This document shows, piece after piece, positions 9,551 to 20,127 of a stretch of 64,000 bases of DNA (position 1 is its first letter; each line of letters starts with the position of its first letter). The position numbers and the translations under genes are program-made. Source of the stretch: Dipteris shenzhenensis (Eukaryota; Polypodiophyta; Polypodiopsida; Gleicheniales); assembly GCA_047967505.1 (NCBI GenBank), contig CM106538.1. The stretch is one strand, 5' to 3'. A model generated the notes under the pieces. That model did not search any database and was not told the origin of the DNA. It saw only the letters and a program-made list of their open reading frames with translations.

Positions 9551-12240
9551 ATCTTTGAGTGTCTCCACTAAGCATATCTTTGTGCTGCATTTGAGTTCTC
9601 CAAAATCTGCGTCCTTTCCTTTTTATCCAATTTGAAAGCTAGCTTAACCTGTGATGTATTAACTTTCTTCTTGGCTTGAAGCCTTTGTAGTATTCCTTGA
9701 TAGAACTACTGAAAGACTTCTTTTAAACTATTGTCTTTCTGTTTTCCTTGAAAATATTGTGTATGTCTAAAGAATGCATTCCATGCCATGTAGTGTGATG
9801 TCTCCATTCCCTATGTGGACCAAATTGTAGGGCATCCGTATTTTTTTACAAAGAAAGGAAGGTGATTGTAGATTATATGCTATTTTGATACATAGGCAAG
9901 TGGGCATTAGAATATATAAAACTAATTGTGTTTGCTTTTTAACAAAAACATGCACAAAAATAGGATATTGTTTTTACCTCGTTTTTACCATGTAATGAGT
10001 GATGTTACATGCTGTCCAAGCCTCTTTCATTGCCTTTCCAAAACTCTTTACCGCTTCTTTAAATGCTTGTTGATCATTTTTGCTAAAGGTAGCTTGATCG
10101 CAAAAAACAAAAAGCTTATCTAAGCATTTCCACACTTCTGCCTTGACATCACTTGCCAATCCGTCTGCCTGATGATCTTTGACAGCATTGTGTACTTTTC
10201 TCCACAAGTTATACTTTATCCTTGATACATATGTTGTTTTACTGTCATTTATTTTTCTTTTCTCTAGATGAGACAAGAATCTTCTAGCCTTTACTCCACC
10301 AATAGATGGCTTGATAGGAACATGTTTTCCATTTGTAGATTTTTAAAGATCCTTTGTAATATATACATCTCCTCTATGGAGACCAATTTCTGATAGCACT
10401 GCTTCTAATGATTATAGTGCCTTTTTTCTTCTGATCTCGCGGCGAAGTTTCCATGCAAATCCAATATATAGGAAAACTAGTTTCTCAATGATCCTACATA
10501 ATGCATGCAATGTACAAATGTGAACATTGCATAATGGGATCTCAAGAATTGCTTTGAAAATTTTATCTACTTTATGTCTGTTGGGAGCTCTTTTCCAACA
10601 TTTAGAATCTAAGACATGCATTGGTTCATTGCAGTATAAGCAAGGAGACTTTGAGTTACCCCCTTTGCTTATATTGAACATACACTTTAGTGTCTTCAGG
10701 TCACCTGCCATATGCCATTCAATTTGAAAATTACCCTTCCCTGGAACATGAAGATGGCATCCTTGGACTTGACTCTTTATAATTGATGGTATATATGCTT
10801 GATGAAATACCCAATAAAGTATTGCATGGTCCTCAGTCTTCACCTATAATTTAAAACCATAGATTTGCAAGATATATGATATAAATTTATAACATTTCGA
10901 GTAAAGACTAATTTGGAAGGCGATAGTTTACATACCTCAAATGAGCCCAACCACCATACATGCTTTTTTGACTGGACATTGAAGTACTTTGAGCTAGACT
11001 TTGTGATCGATTGATCAAGTGCTCAATTCATCAAAGTGATAGAAACTCTCTGTATCTTTTTTTCCTTGACAATTTCACACTCATCAAGCTTCATAACAAA
11101 CTTTCCTGGTTGACATGACCTCATTCTTGACCTCATTCCTTCCACACTTGTGCTAGTGTTGGTAACAACACACATTTTATCGTTGATCTTTTAATGTTGA
11201 TGACACAACTCTAAATATTGAAGCATATCCCTTTCTACTCACTCCGCTCACATCAAGAGCCTCTTTAATTTTGTGACATCAACTTTACTTTCCGATACAA
11301 AGTCTTCAAGGACTTCACGTTTTACCTTCTTAAACTTATTTTCCTCCATCATGTTCTTTGCAACAATAGTAGAGACTAAACCCTTCATTTGTTTGATGGG
11401 AATTAAATTAGGATCAATGTTTTCTTTCTGAGGTCTTAAAATTTCCTTGCAACAAGTACACTTTGCAATATCACAGATTTTCTTGCAAGATAGACACACA
11501 TATACAAATACAATGGCTAAACAAGATGTACTATTACCTTGCTTTTTGTACTCTACGCTTACATCCTCTAGTGCCAGCTTTCAACTCTACAATGTTTTGA
11601 ATTCTCTTGCTTTGTTGTCTGTCTCCAAGAATTGTTCTCTTCATTCTTGCTCTTTGCAGCTCATTCTTTATCTTTGAATGCTCTTCGATTTCCCTTTGTA
11701 GCTTCTCTTTCAAGTCTAAATTTATTGACATTTCTTCCGCCTTCTCCATTCTTTCTTAGGCATACAATGTCTTGTACATTTCCGCAATTGAATGTTGAGT
11801 CGAAATGTATCCATACATTCCATTGTTCCCATCACCCACAAACCTCAATAGAATTTTTGGATTAGAAAATGGAGGGCTCGAATTTCTCAATGGACATTTT
11901 GGGTAAATCTGTTCGTCATGCCATAATTCGATATGTTGGGAGCCTGCTCTTCTCATATTTTCCTTTCGCTCAGCATTTACAAGCGGAACCTTTCCTCTTT
12001 TCTATAGTGGTGCATATTGTTCTTCTAAATCAATGTGCAAAGGTGTAGTTGCTTCTTTTGAGGTTCTTCTTCAGCAGCATGGTTGCGCGTAACCATTTCA
12101 TAAGGGTTGGTTCTTCATCTTGTCTGTTTTTTATAAACTCATCTAATCTTTCACGGTAACGATTCAAATATTTGGAAAAAAATAGATTAGTGATGGCGTA
12201 ATGGGTTCTTTATGAGAGGCCATCAGAACGCTATCGAAAG
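9550..12240 (-). pseudogene. Transposase-like gene, multi-exon and decayed
   Basis: Minus-strand coding pieces run from about 12.2 kb down to 9.55 kb. In protein order they are a charged N-terminus; FVGDGNNGMYGYISTQHSIA; a coiled-coil-like lysine/glutamate stretch (11749-11534); a cysteine-rich MCLSCKKICDIAKCTCCKEI (11499); HMAGDLKTLKCMFNIS with CLYCNE (10843-10412) and VHICTLHALCRIIEKLVFLY; then AVKSFGKAMKEAWTACNITHY (10276-9974) and a terminal exon reading AWNAFFRHTQYFQGKQKDNS to about 9560. The GD.K...C.YC, C..H.....IEKL and ITHYM..W...RH blocks recall a widespread RNase-H-fold transposase-like family of eukaryotes; this is from memory and tentative. Stops and frame changes between pieces indicate decay; a GTAAAAA donor at ~9975 suggests introns. 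Confidence 0.4.
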
Positions 12241-12504
12241 AGATGCAAAATCCATATGGAGAGTTTAATGCAACATCTTCTCAATTATTTGAAAGGACTT
12301 TTTTATTCCTCCCTAGACTTACACACCTGTAGTCATGAACTAACAAATATCCATATTTTGTTGCTTTCTCCACATTTTAGAAGACAGATAAAAGAGAAAA
12401 TAGTGAATTTCTTACAGGGCCCCAAAATGAGTTCCCTTTTTTCCTAATGAGGTGGTTCTCTCTTGTAATAACAAAAGCAAGCCTAAACACATCATTCAAC
12501 ATAA

Positions 12505-12775
12505 GAGGTAAGGGAGCAAAGGGGAGAGAGAAGGAAAGTTGCTGGGAGGGGGGGGGGAGGAAAGGGAGGAAAGGGGATAGAGAAGGAAAGGGAGGAAAGG
12601 GGAGAGAGAAGAAAGGGGAAGAGAGGAAGGGGAAAGAGGGAGGAAAGGGGAGAGAGAAAAAGAAAAGGGAGAGAGGGGAGGAAAGCAAAGAGAGGAAGGG
12701 AAAAGAGGGAGGAAAGGGGGGAGAGGAAAAGGGAGTGAGGGGGAGAAAAGAGCTTGGAAGGGAAGAGGGAGGGAG
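12505..12775. repeat. GGA-rich purine tract
   Basis: The plus strand is almost pure purine, built of variants of GGAAAGGGGAGAGAGAAG. It gives spurious long open frames on both strands (Gly/Lys/Glu or Ser/Pro/Phe), which I do not count as genes. Confidence 0.85.
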
Positions 12776-13380
12776 TTTCATTTTCTATCCCAAGCCGATC
12801 TCTTCCCTATGCCTCTACCCCTCCCCCTCTTCCCTATCGCATGTAGAAAATAGGGAAAAAAACCATAGATGAAGCTTTGAAAGGAGGAGGGAAAACAAGA
12901 AGATCCATACCTAGAACTTGAAAAATGCAACTTCTTAGAAGAGTGTCCTCGTTTCTCCTTGCTGCCCACAATGCCTTTGATGTAAGAAGTGGGCGGAGGT
13001 GGTTGCAAAGTCTGAAGGGGAGAGAGAGTGAGGGATGCTAGATGGAAGAGGGCAATTAGTAGTGATGCGGAATAGGGGAGTAGGTGTTATTTGGGTCTTG
13101 ATAGCGTCGAAAAATAGTTGCTAAAAGCATCAAAAAATACATTATGTTTTTTTTTTTGCTTTATCTCTACAAACCTTTATTTTTTCAATTATCTATGTGT
13201 TTGATTCAGCTGCAATTCATTAGAAAGTTTTAAAAGTGATAATCAAACTTAGTTCAATGTAATTTTGGGACCTAAGGGGCCTTCGAATATGTTTTTCCTA
13301 TTTTGTAATCACACCTTCAGTGAATCTAAAACATTATTTATAGGCACCGATGGTCATAATGGGACCAAACTTGACAAGAC
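12776..13380. other. Unassigned spacer
   Basis: I see no gene. A pyrimidine-rich CCTCCCCCTCTTCCC run occurs near 12818-12835. The rest is unremarkable up to the start of the satellite. Confidence 0.4.
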
Positions 13381-15110
13381 TTTACATAGTGATGGCGCAA
13401 ATATTCACCAAGGTTTTATGCCATTTGGATTATCATGATGCCTTCTTTTAGGGTGCGTATCAATGTTAATACTACACAAAGGGATGGGGTTTGCAAATGT
13501 GGCAAATGATGTTGTATATCTTGTAGAGGCCTTAAACTAGGTATGGTCAAGGATTGAGAAAAGTATCATAGCCATCTTACGTCATGTTCCCCATTTGCAA
13601 AGACCAATCCCTTGTTTTTATAAGTGTGTCATGCATGAGTGTCAAAAAACAAGGAATTGCGGCTTTGCACATGGGGCAGATGATGTTGGATGGCTATGAG
13701 ACTTTGCATGGGCCTTTAAAAATTTGAATTCTTGATCATACATAATGGGACCCAATGGCCATGAGCATTTTCACAAGCCACAAGTCCCGTGCAAAGTATC
13801 ATGGCCATCGGGTCCCATTTGCATGGTCAAGAAGGAATATTTCCATGTTTCTGCCCATGCATCATTTACAATGGTACAAAAAATGATCTCGAGGCATGCA
13901 AATGAGATGTGATGGCCATGATACTTTGCACAAGTCTCAAAATATTGATCTACGTCTTCTGCAAACTATCATGGCCATCGGGTCCCATTTGCATGCCTAC
14001 AAGACCTTTGAGGCCTTTTTTTGTTCCATCATAAAGGATGATGTATGGGCAAAAACATGGAAATGTTCATTCAAGGCCATGTAAATAAGACGGGATGGCC
14101 ACATGTGATACTTTGTAAGGCCCTCCAACTAGGTAAGTTTAAGGCATGTGCAAAGTTTCATGGCCATCGGGTCCCATCTACATGATTAAGAATGAACCTT
14201 TCCATGTTTTTGCCCGTTTTTGCCCATCCATCCTCTACAATGGTACAAAAACATGAAAATGTTCATTCTTAACCATGCAAATGGGACCCTATGTCCACGA
14301 GCCTTTGCACCCGACTCAAACTAGGTGAGTTTAAGGGTTGTGCAAAGTATCATGGCCATCAGGTTCCATTTGCATGGTCAAGAATGAACATTTCCATGTT
14401 TTTGCTTGCGCATCCTCTACAATGGTATAAAAAATGGCCTCGAACGTCTTCTAGGCATGCAAATGGGACGTGATGGCCATGATACTCTTCATGGGCCTTA
14501 AAATAGTTTTATTTAAGGCCCTTGCAAAGTATCATGGCCATCGAGTCCCATTTACATGCATTTACACGGTCAAGAATAAACATTTTCATGTTTTTGTCCA
14601 TGCATCCTCAACAACAGTACAAAAAATGGCCTCAAAGGTCCTCTAGGCATGCAAATGGGGCGCGATGGCCATGATACTTTGCATGGGCCTCAAAATAGGT
14701 GGATTTAAGGACCGTACAAAGTATCATGACCATCGCGTCCCAGTTGCATGGTCAAGAATGAACATTTCCATGTTTTTGTCCATGCATCCTCGATAATGAT
14801 TCAAAAAATGGCCTCGAAGGTCTTCTAAGCATGCAAGAGCATGAAAATGGGACACGGGCCTCAAAATAGGTGTATTTAAGACCCGTGCAAAGTATCATGG
14901 CCATCGAGTCCCATTTGCATGCCTAGAAGACCTTCAAGGCCTTTTTTTGTACCATCATAGTGGATGCATGGGCCAAAACATGGAAATGTTCATTCAACAC
15001 CATGCAAATGGGGCGGCAAACTAGGTGAGTTTAAGGCCCATGCAAAGTATGATGCTCGTATGATGACCATCGGGTCCATCTTCAGGGGTAGAATCATGTC
15101 CGTGCTTTTT
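13380..15110. repeat. Foldback satellite family 2 (~180 bp)
   Basis: The motif GTATCATGGCCATCGGGTCC and its variants recurs near 13798, 13967, 14158, 14347, 14531, 14727, 14893 and 15060, a spacing of 166-196 bp. Between these, the reverse complement GATGGCCATGATACTTTGCA recurs, so each unit holds a ~35-bp inverted pair around an ~80-bp centre containing GAACATTTCCATGTTTTTGC. A centre in the opposite orientation (CATGGAAATGTTCATT, ~14060, 14270, 14980) also occurs. The first units (13380-13790) are more diverged. The array lies between two transposon relics. Confidence 0.85.
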
Positions 15111-15379
15111 TTTAAACACCTATGCATGATCCATGGTGAAAATAAAGGAGATATGCTATCTGCTTTGCATCAAAAGGTTTTCAATCCACATAAAACTTTG
15201 TTATCGAGGGTATGAAAACCCCATAACTTAAAGGGTGCCTTTGCTTTGAAAGAAAAACAAAGATGCATGATTGGCACAAAATGATACAGGTAACCTTATT
15301 TCTATGCACTTGATTTGCAAAAATAAAAAGAACTCTTGATTCTATTCTGCTAACACATGATTGTTACTATAGTATGCAC

Positions 15380-15812
15380 TTCCAATTGCTTTACGGGGAT
15401 GCAGTATTAAAGATGTGTCAAATGCCCTCAACAAGCTCAGTATATTTGTGAGATATGTCAAAGGGTTTGCTAGTGCATGTCTTATTTCCCTTCTCATTGC
15501 AAAAGTTAGTTACGTTGCTTACCAATGGATAAATGCAGGATGATATCATGAAAAGAAATCAAGAAATCATCCATTCCAGAATTGAGATTTATCGCCATCG
15601 AAGCCGTATGTTTGATTGAAAAGGCATTTCCAACAAGTATCATCGACATCCAATTGCATCGACTTGTGCATTTGGCTGATGAAGTAGCATATGAAGGCAC
15701 TTTACATGGCCCAGGAAGTGTTTAGGAAGGTGTTGAAACGGTATGTAAGACAAAAAGCAATGTTTTACATTAGGGAGTTTCTTGTACAACTCGTGCCAGA
15801 CATGCCTCGATA
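15380..15812 (+). pseudogene. DUF4218-like remnant of a CACTA transposase
   Basis: Plus-strand frames read LPIALRGCSIKDVSNALNKL and SIFVRYVKGFA, then after damage EAVCLIEKAFPTSIIDIQLH and RLVHLADEVAYEG, then in a shifted frame VFRKVLKRYVRQKA. These match the order of the plant DUF4218 domain as I remember it (LPxAxRG..KDV..A...L..F, ..LEK.FPPSFFDI..HL..HL.DE, ..LK.YVRxKA), which accompanies CACTA TNP2 transposases. Frameshifts and stops make it a relic. It ends about 190 bp before the hydrolase start codon. Confidence 0.55.
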
Positions 15813-15815
15813 GAA

Positions 15816-15869
15816 CGCAATACCCTAGATTCTGTCCTTTAGAAGGCAATACCCTAGAGTCTGTCCTTT
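15816..15869. repeat. 29-bp tandem duplication upstream of the hydrolase
   Basis: GCAATACCCTAGATTCTGTC and GCAATACCCTAGAGTCTGTC recur 29 bp apart, both followed by CTTT. They lie about 130-180 bp upstream of the hydrolase ATG. Confidence 0.8.
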
Positions 15870-15900
15870 GCCGACCGTCCAGAGAAAGCCCAAATGGATG

Positions 15901-15908
15901 CCACGTGG
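15901..15908. promoter_or_regulatory. G-box CCACGTGG
   Basis: A perfect palindromic G-box (core CACGTG at 15902-15907) sits about 95 bp upstream of the hydrolase start codon. In plants this core binds bZIP and bHLH factors linked to light, ABA and jasmonate responses. It could lie in the promoter or the 5' leader; no convincing TATA box was seen. Confidence 0.45.
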
Positions 15909-15997
15909 AGCCCACATGGAAGCGTTTCTCCAAGCACGAGGACTAGTCTTACAAAATCTACTCTGTCGTGTGTGTGTGTGTTTTTTTTTTCCTCACC

Positions 15998-17629
15998 ATG
16001 GCTAAAGCTTGCAAAACCATGTGCTGCTGCTGCAAATGCATCCTCTCGTCGTCTCACGACCCCAGCTTCACCCAATGGCTCAAATCTCTGAGACGACGCA
16101 TCCACGAGCACCCCGAGCTCAAATTCCAAGAGTTCGACACCAGCGCCTTGATCAGATCAGAGCTGGATCAACTCCAAGTCGCCTACCGATCTCCCTTTGC
16201 TGAGACTGGAGTGGTAGCGAGCATAGGCACCGGGCATCCCCCCTTCGTTGCACTCCGAGCGGATATGGATGCCTTAGCGTTGCAGGTCAGGATTTTTCTC
16301 CGAATCCATGAGGTCAGATCAATTGAATGCTTCTTCGCTAAGCTTGCAGGGCTTTTGCCATTTAGCAGGAGCTTGTGGAATGGGAGCACAAGAGCAAACG
16401 GGATGGAAAGATGCACGCCTGCGGCCATGACGCGCATGTGGCAATGCTGCTGGGAGCAGCGAAACTGTTACAGGACCGGGCGCATCTCTTAAAGGTGTGT
16501 GTGGAGTTCTGAGCCGTCGATGTGCTGGCGGATTAGAAAGGAGAGTGTGAAAGAATTTTGGGAAGAAGATAATGTTCGCAAGAAATCTTCTGCTTAACCG
16601 ATTTAATTGTGCTTTCTTGATAAGGCAGGGAACGGTGCTGCTTCTATTTCAGCCGGCAGAGGAGGGAGGTGCGGGAGCGAAACGAATGGTGGAGGAAGGC
16701 GCACTGGGCAACGCGGAGGCGATCTTCGCACTGCATGTCACGCATGACCTGCCGGCGGGAAAATGGGCCTCCAAGCCAGCACACATGTTAGCAGGCGGTG
16801 GCAAGTTCGAAGCAACAATCGAAGGCAGAGGTGGGCATGCAGGTATTCCACACAAGGCAATAGATCCCATCGTTGCTGCAGCATCCGTCATCTCCAGCTT
16901 GCAGACCATCATCTCCAGGGAAGCCGACCCGCTCGACGGTCAGGTTTGCTCTCTCGCACCGATGCAAACATTTCTTGCAAAACAGGCGTATCCACATTCG
17001 CTTGTTTCAAGTTCACAATCGTTTCTGTGGCGGACAGGTGATTTCGGTGTGCTACATCAAGGGGGGTGAGGCTTACAACGTGCTGCCAAGTTCCGTAGTC
17101 TTGGGAGGAACTTATCGAGTGATGGAAAATCAAAATCTAATCAAGCTGAAGGACAGAATCGGAGAGGTAACTCACTGTGTAGGACATATATATAGACTGT
17201 CAGCTGCCATATGCTGGCACCTTTCTCATCTAAAGTTGCAATTCGCAGGTCATCAGAGCGCAAGCTGCAGTACATGGGTGCAAAGCTATGGTAGATTTTG
17301 ACGAGCAGAACCGGCCGGTATATCCTGCTCTGCTAAACGACGAGAAATCGTATGAATTTGCCCGAAAAGTAGCCATTGATCTTCTAGGTGAGAGCAATGT
17401 GATCCGTATACCTACGCCGGCGATGGCTTCTGAAGATTTTCCATTCTACCTAGAGAAAGTGCCAGGTGCGTTTGCCGTAGTAGGATGTGCACCGGCAGCC
17501 GCCAACGGGAAAGCGCACTGCGTGCACTCTCCGTATTTTGTTCTGGATGAGGATGTGCTGCCAGTGGGCGCAGCTCTTCACACCGCTACAGCAGAACGGT
17601 ACCTTGCTGAACATCACCCTATCCATTAG
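15998..17629 (+). CDS. ILR1-like IAA-amino acid amidohydrolase, five exons
   Basis: This encodes an M20-family metallo-amidohydrolase of the ILR1/ILL type; known members release free auxin from amino-acid conjugates such as IAA-Ala or IAA-Leu. Five exons (15998-16285, 16369-16494, 16629-16943, 17038-17166, 17249-17629) are joined by GT-AG introns, all in phase 0, giving 412 residues against ~430-440 usual. Predicted metal and catalytic residues are present: Cys114 and His116 in HACGHDAH, Glu149-Glu150 in QPAEEGG, His174 in ALHVTHD and His379 in [23 protein letters not shown] marks the lid domain. The start at 15998 is the first ATG whose product aligns; an in-frame ATG ten codons upstream would add only a poly-Phe/Val leader. 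The N-terminus is Cys-rich ([14 protein letters not shown]) and the end (AEHHPIH) lacks a KDEL-like signal, so ER retention is not evident. No stop or frameshift was seen. Confidence 0.9.
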
Positions 17630-17660
17630 ATTCTTCTCTTCACAAAGAAACTCGTGTTGG

Positions 17661-17666
17661 AATAAA
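17661..17666 (+). terminator. Polyadenylation signal AATAAA
   Basis: An AATAAA hexamer lies 32 bp after the hydrolase stop codon, a plausible near-upstream poly(A) element. Confidence 0.4.
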
Positions 17667-17799
17667 TTCTGTCTTAACGTCGCTTGTCGATTGTAACGAC
17701 AATCCGTTTCATGGATTGGGAACGCAGAACAGAGCAATTATACATGATGATTTGCATCTTGTCTTCTTTTGTTTCGTCTGATCGCTTTCTATTCAAAAC

Positions 17800-18027
17800 T
17801 CTCTAATATTAGTAATCGAAATACCATAATATTAGTAATCGAAATGGTATCAAGCACTTTGATGAGTTTGATCCATCTCGAACCTCACGTACACGAAGAT
17901 TAAGAGATGCTCCAGTTCGAACGACGACGATGGTGGACGAGTGTTGAAGAAGCTCAACCGATTGAATGGGTTCTTCATCAAGTGCTCAACCGATTGAATG
18001 GGTTCTTCATCAAGTGCCTCGTAATTC
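17800..18027. repeat. Short direct duplications (27 bp and 32 bp)
   Basis: AATATTAGTAATCGAAAT occurs twice near 17803-17847. Perfect 32-bp units beginning CTCAACCGATTGAATGGG lie back to back at 17953-17984 and 17985-18016. A copia primer-site-like TGGTATCAAGC follows the first pair at ~17845, but no LTR end precedes it, so I do not call an element. Confidence 0.75.
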
Positions 18028-18489
18028 GTGAAGAGTGCTGAAGCCTTGATGATTTCATCGAATTATCACCTCTGGAGGGTGCAACGCTCCAAGGCTCAAG
18101 CCAAAGACCTGTGGCGCAAAGTGAAGCCTCCTAAGAGGCCGTCAGCATGCGCCATCTTCGTCGGCGTGGGACGACGGTGTGGGCGGTCCCTATGCGTTGC
18201 AGATAGGGATAATGCACCAACCAATGATGACAGGGTAGGGGGTGCGTAGGGGTACCCCTGACCTCCCATTCGAAGACGATGGCAACGTGGTGGTTGGGAG
18301 ACGAGCTGTCGCTAGTCGTGCCGTTCGTTGCATGGTGGCGCCGCCTCCTCCATGTCAATACGCTACATTGCATGGCAACGAGAGCCATAAGCTCCTTGCC
18401 ATGCATGAATGCAACGAGAGCCACAACCTCCCGTCACCCTGTCTCCATTCTTCCTTGCCTCCCTCCTCGCCACTCCAAGCTCGTCGACG

Positions 18490-19976
18490 ACGCCATGTCC
18501 AACTCCACGCCCACGATGGTCGACCTGAACGAGTAATATGATAACTACGATGCGGAGGAGTTTGTGCCCAGCACTCAGGGGACTGAAGACATGGACACCT
18601 TGCATGAGGAGGACAGCGCCAGTCGATTCATCCTCCTCTCGCCATGAATTAATCGGAGGGCATGACCCTGTACAGCTTAGAGGAGGCTATGAAGTTCGTG
18701 GAGGGTTGGATAGCTATCGTGGAGGTGCAGCAGCAATAGCGATGGGCACTGTCCTCGCAAGTGCATCTTTCATCCTCCCTTTACCACCTGGCGATTGGAC
18801 GTATCAAGCACATCCAAAACCCAACCTGTATCGTCCTCCTGCTCCTGCCCTTCTGTGTACTCCCAACGCTCCTTCTAGCCTTCTTCCTCTCAACACTCTC
18901 TCTGGCCGCCCTCCATCCTGTCCTGCGAAGCTAGCCTATGTGACACCTTCCAGCCGCCCCCCTCCCCTCTTGCCTGCTCGAGCTACTCTCCCCTCTTCCA
19001 TGCCCAGACTCATCTCCTCTGATGAGTCACAAGGCACGCAGATCACTCAGGCTACACCTGCAAAAGGAGGAGCACAAGGACAACAGAACTGGCGGGTTCA
19101 AGATGTGCTCATCCTCATAGAGAAGAAAAAGGAGATGGAGATTGAATGTCACGAGGGTGGAATTTGTGCTTGCATGAAGGATCGATGGCACTACATTTCG
19201 GAGCTTTGCATTGCAGCGAGAGTGCAACGTTCGAAGATGCAATGCAAGTCCAAATGGGGGAAATTGAATGGTGTCTTTTATCGCATCTACGACTATGAAC
19301 AGAACATACCATCCGGACGCTCTAGTTACTGGAACATGACAGCTGAGGAGAGGAGGGTCGCTTGCCTCCCTATGGATGACTTGCCCGAAGAGGTTTACAA
19401 GAAGCTCGTCTCTTTCTTTGGTGGAGACCAAGATGTTAATCTTGGTCTTATCCTCTTTCACTCGGGTTCTAAGGAAGGCGCCCCGCATGGTGGTGATTAT
19501 GAATAATCTATATGCACATCTTGCTTTGCATCTCTTGAACTTCTTCCTCTCATTGTTGAACAAAGCTTTCTAACTTCATTGTTGCATCCTTCATTGTTTT
19601 GTAGATGAATCAAGCCCTTCCACTCCAATCTTTAGCAACAGCCAGTCCGCACGGGAGGGAGATGAAGATGCTGACTCGGGAGGAGTACGATGCAAGAAGG
19701 CCAAGCGCATTGCTGTCAATCTGAAGGAGTTGGTGGACACGGCCAAGAACATGGTGGACATGCTGGAGAAATGCGAGCTAGGAGCACTCGCTTCATTGAT
19801 GCTGAGACTAGCAAGGACAACCGCTACGCTGCGACATGGCTATAGAAGATGGAGGCCATAGAGGCCCAACGTTTGCAAGTTCAATGGGAGAGCACTCAAG
19901 CTGTGTGCGGAGTTTTGAATAGGATCTCCAACTCTATTGGTGCTTTCCTACTTCGAGGGAAAGATGGGAACATATA
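18490..19976 (+). pseudogene. Trihelix/Myb-like DNA-binding gene, probably frameshifted
   Basis: The long open frame 18538-19506 ends in a trihelix-like domain: QNWRVQDVLILIEKKKEMEI, DRWHYISELCIAARVQRSK, MQCKSKWGKLNGVFYRIYDY and SGRSSYWNMTAEERR. Spaced aromatics with an RS..QC..KW core are typical of GT-factor or Myb/SANT-like domains. A GT-AG intron fits at 19493-19604; splicing joins HG to DESSPSTPIFSN in frame. Exon 2 stays open to a stop at 19859-19861, but a better-looking C-terminus (MEAIEAQRLQVQWESTQAVC, to 19976) lies in another frame, which suggests a frameshift. Upstream of the domain, a Pro/Ser-rich region and a rival frame (YDNYDAEEFVPSTQGTEDMD) suggest further frame damage near 18540-18650, so the true start is unresolved. 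It could be a host transcription factor or a Harbinger-type Myb-like accessory protein. Confidence 0.5.
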
Positions 19977-20127
19977 GAGATCCTTTTCTTCCACTAGACT
20001 ATTCTTCAAGATGTATTTGACTCTTGGGTTCGCCTCTTGGACAACCTACCTATAAGATTGCAACATGTCCATATGGTTGGAATATTTGATGTTGGAATAT
20101 GTGTATGTGTGAGTACTCCACACCTCA

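Noticed and set aside
12377-12872. Pro/Ser/Phe-rich (minus) and Gly/Lys-rich (plus) open frames
   Set aside because: Both come from the same purine tract and are compositional artefacts.
15968-15997. Upstream in-frame ATG for the hydrolase (ten extra residues)
   Set aside because: It lies in a (TG)n-T(10) run and would encode a Val/Phe string unlike any family start; the ATG at 15998 is the better choice, though transcript data could overrule this.
17845-18160. Possible copia primer site TGGTATCAAGC followed by a gag-like SSNYHLWRVQRSKAQAKDLW
   Set aside because: There is no LTR end before the site and no further gag or pol downstream; the similarity is short and may be chance.
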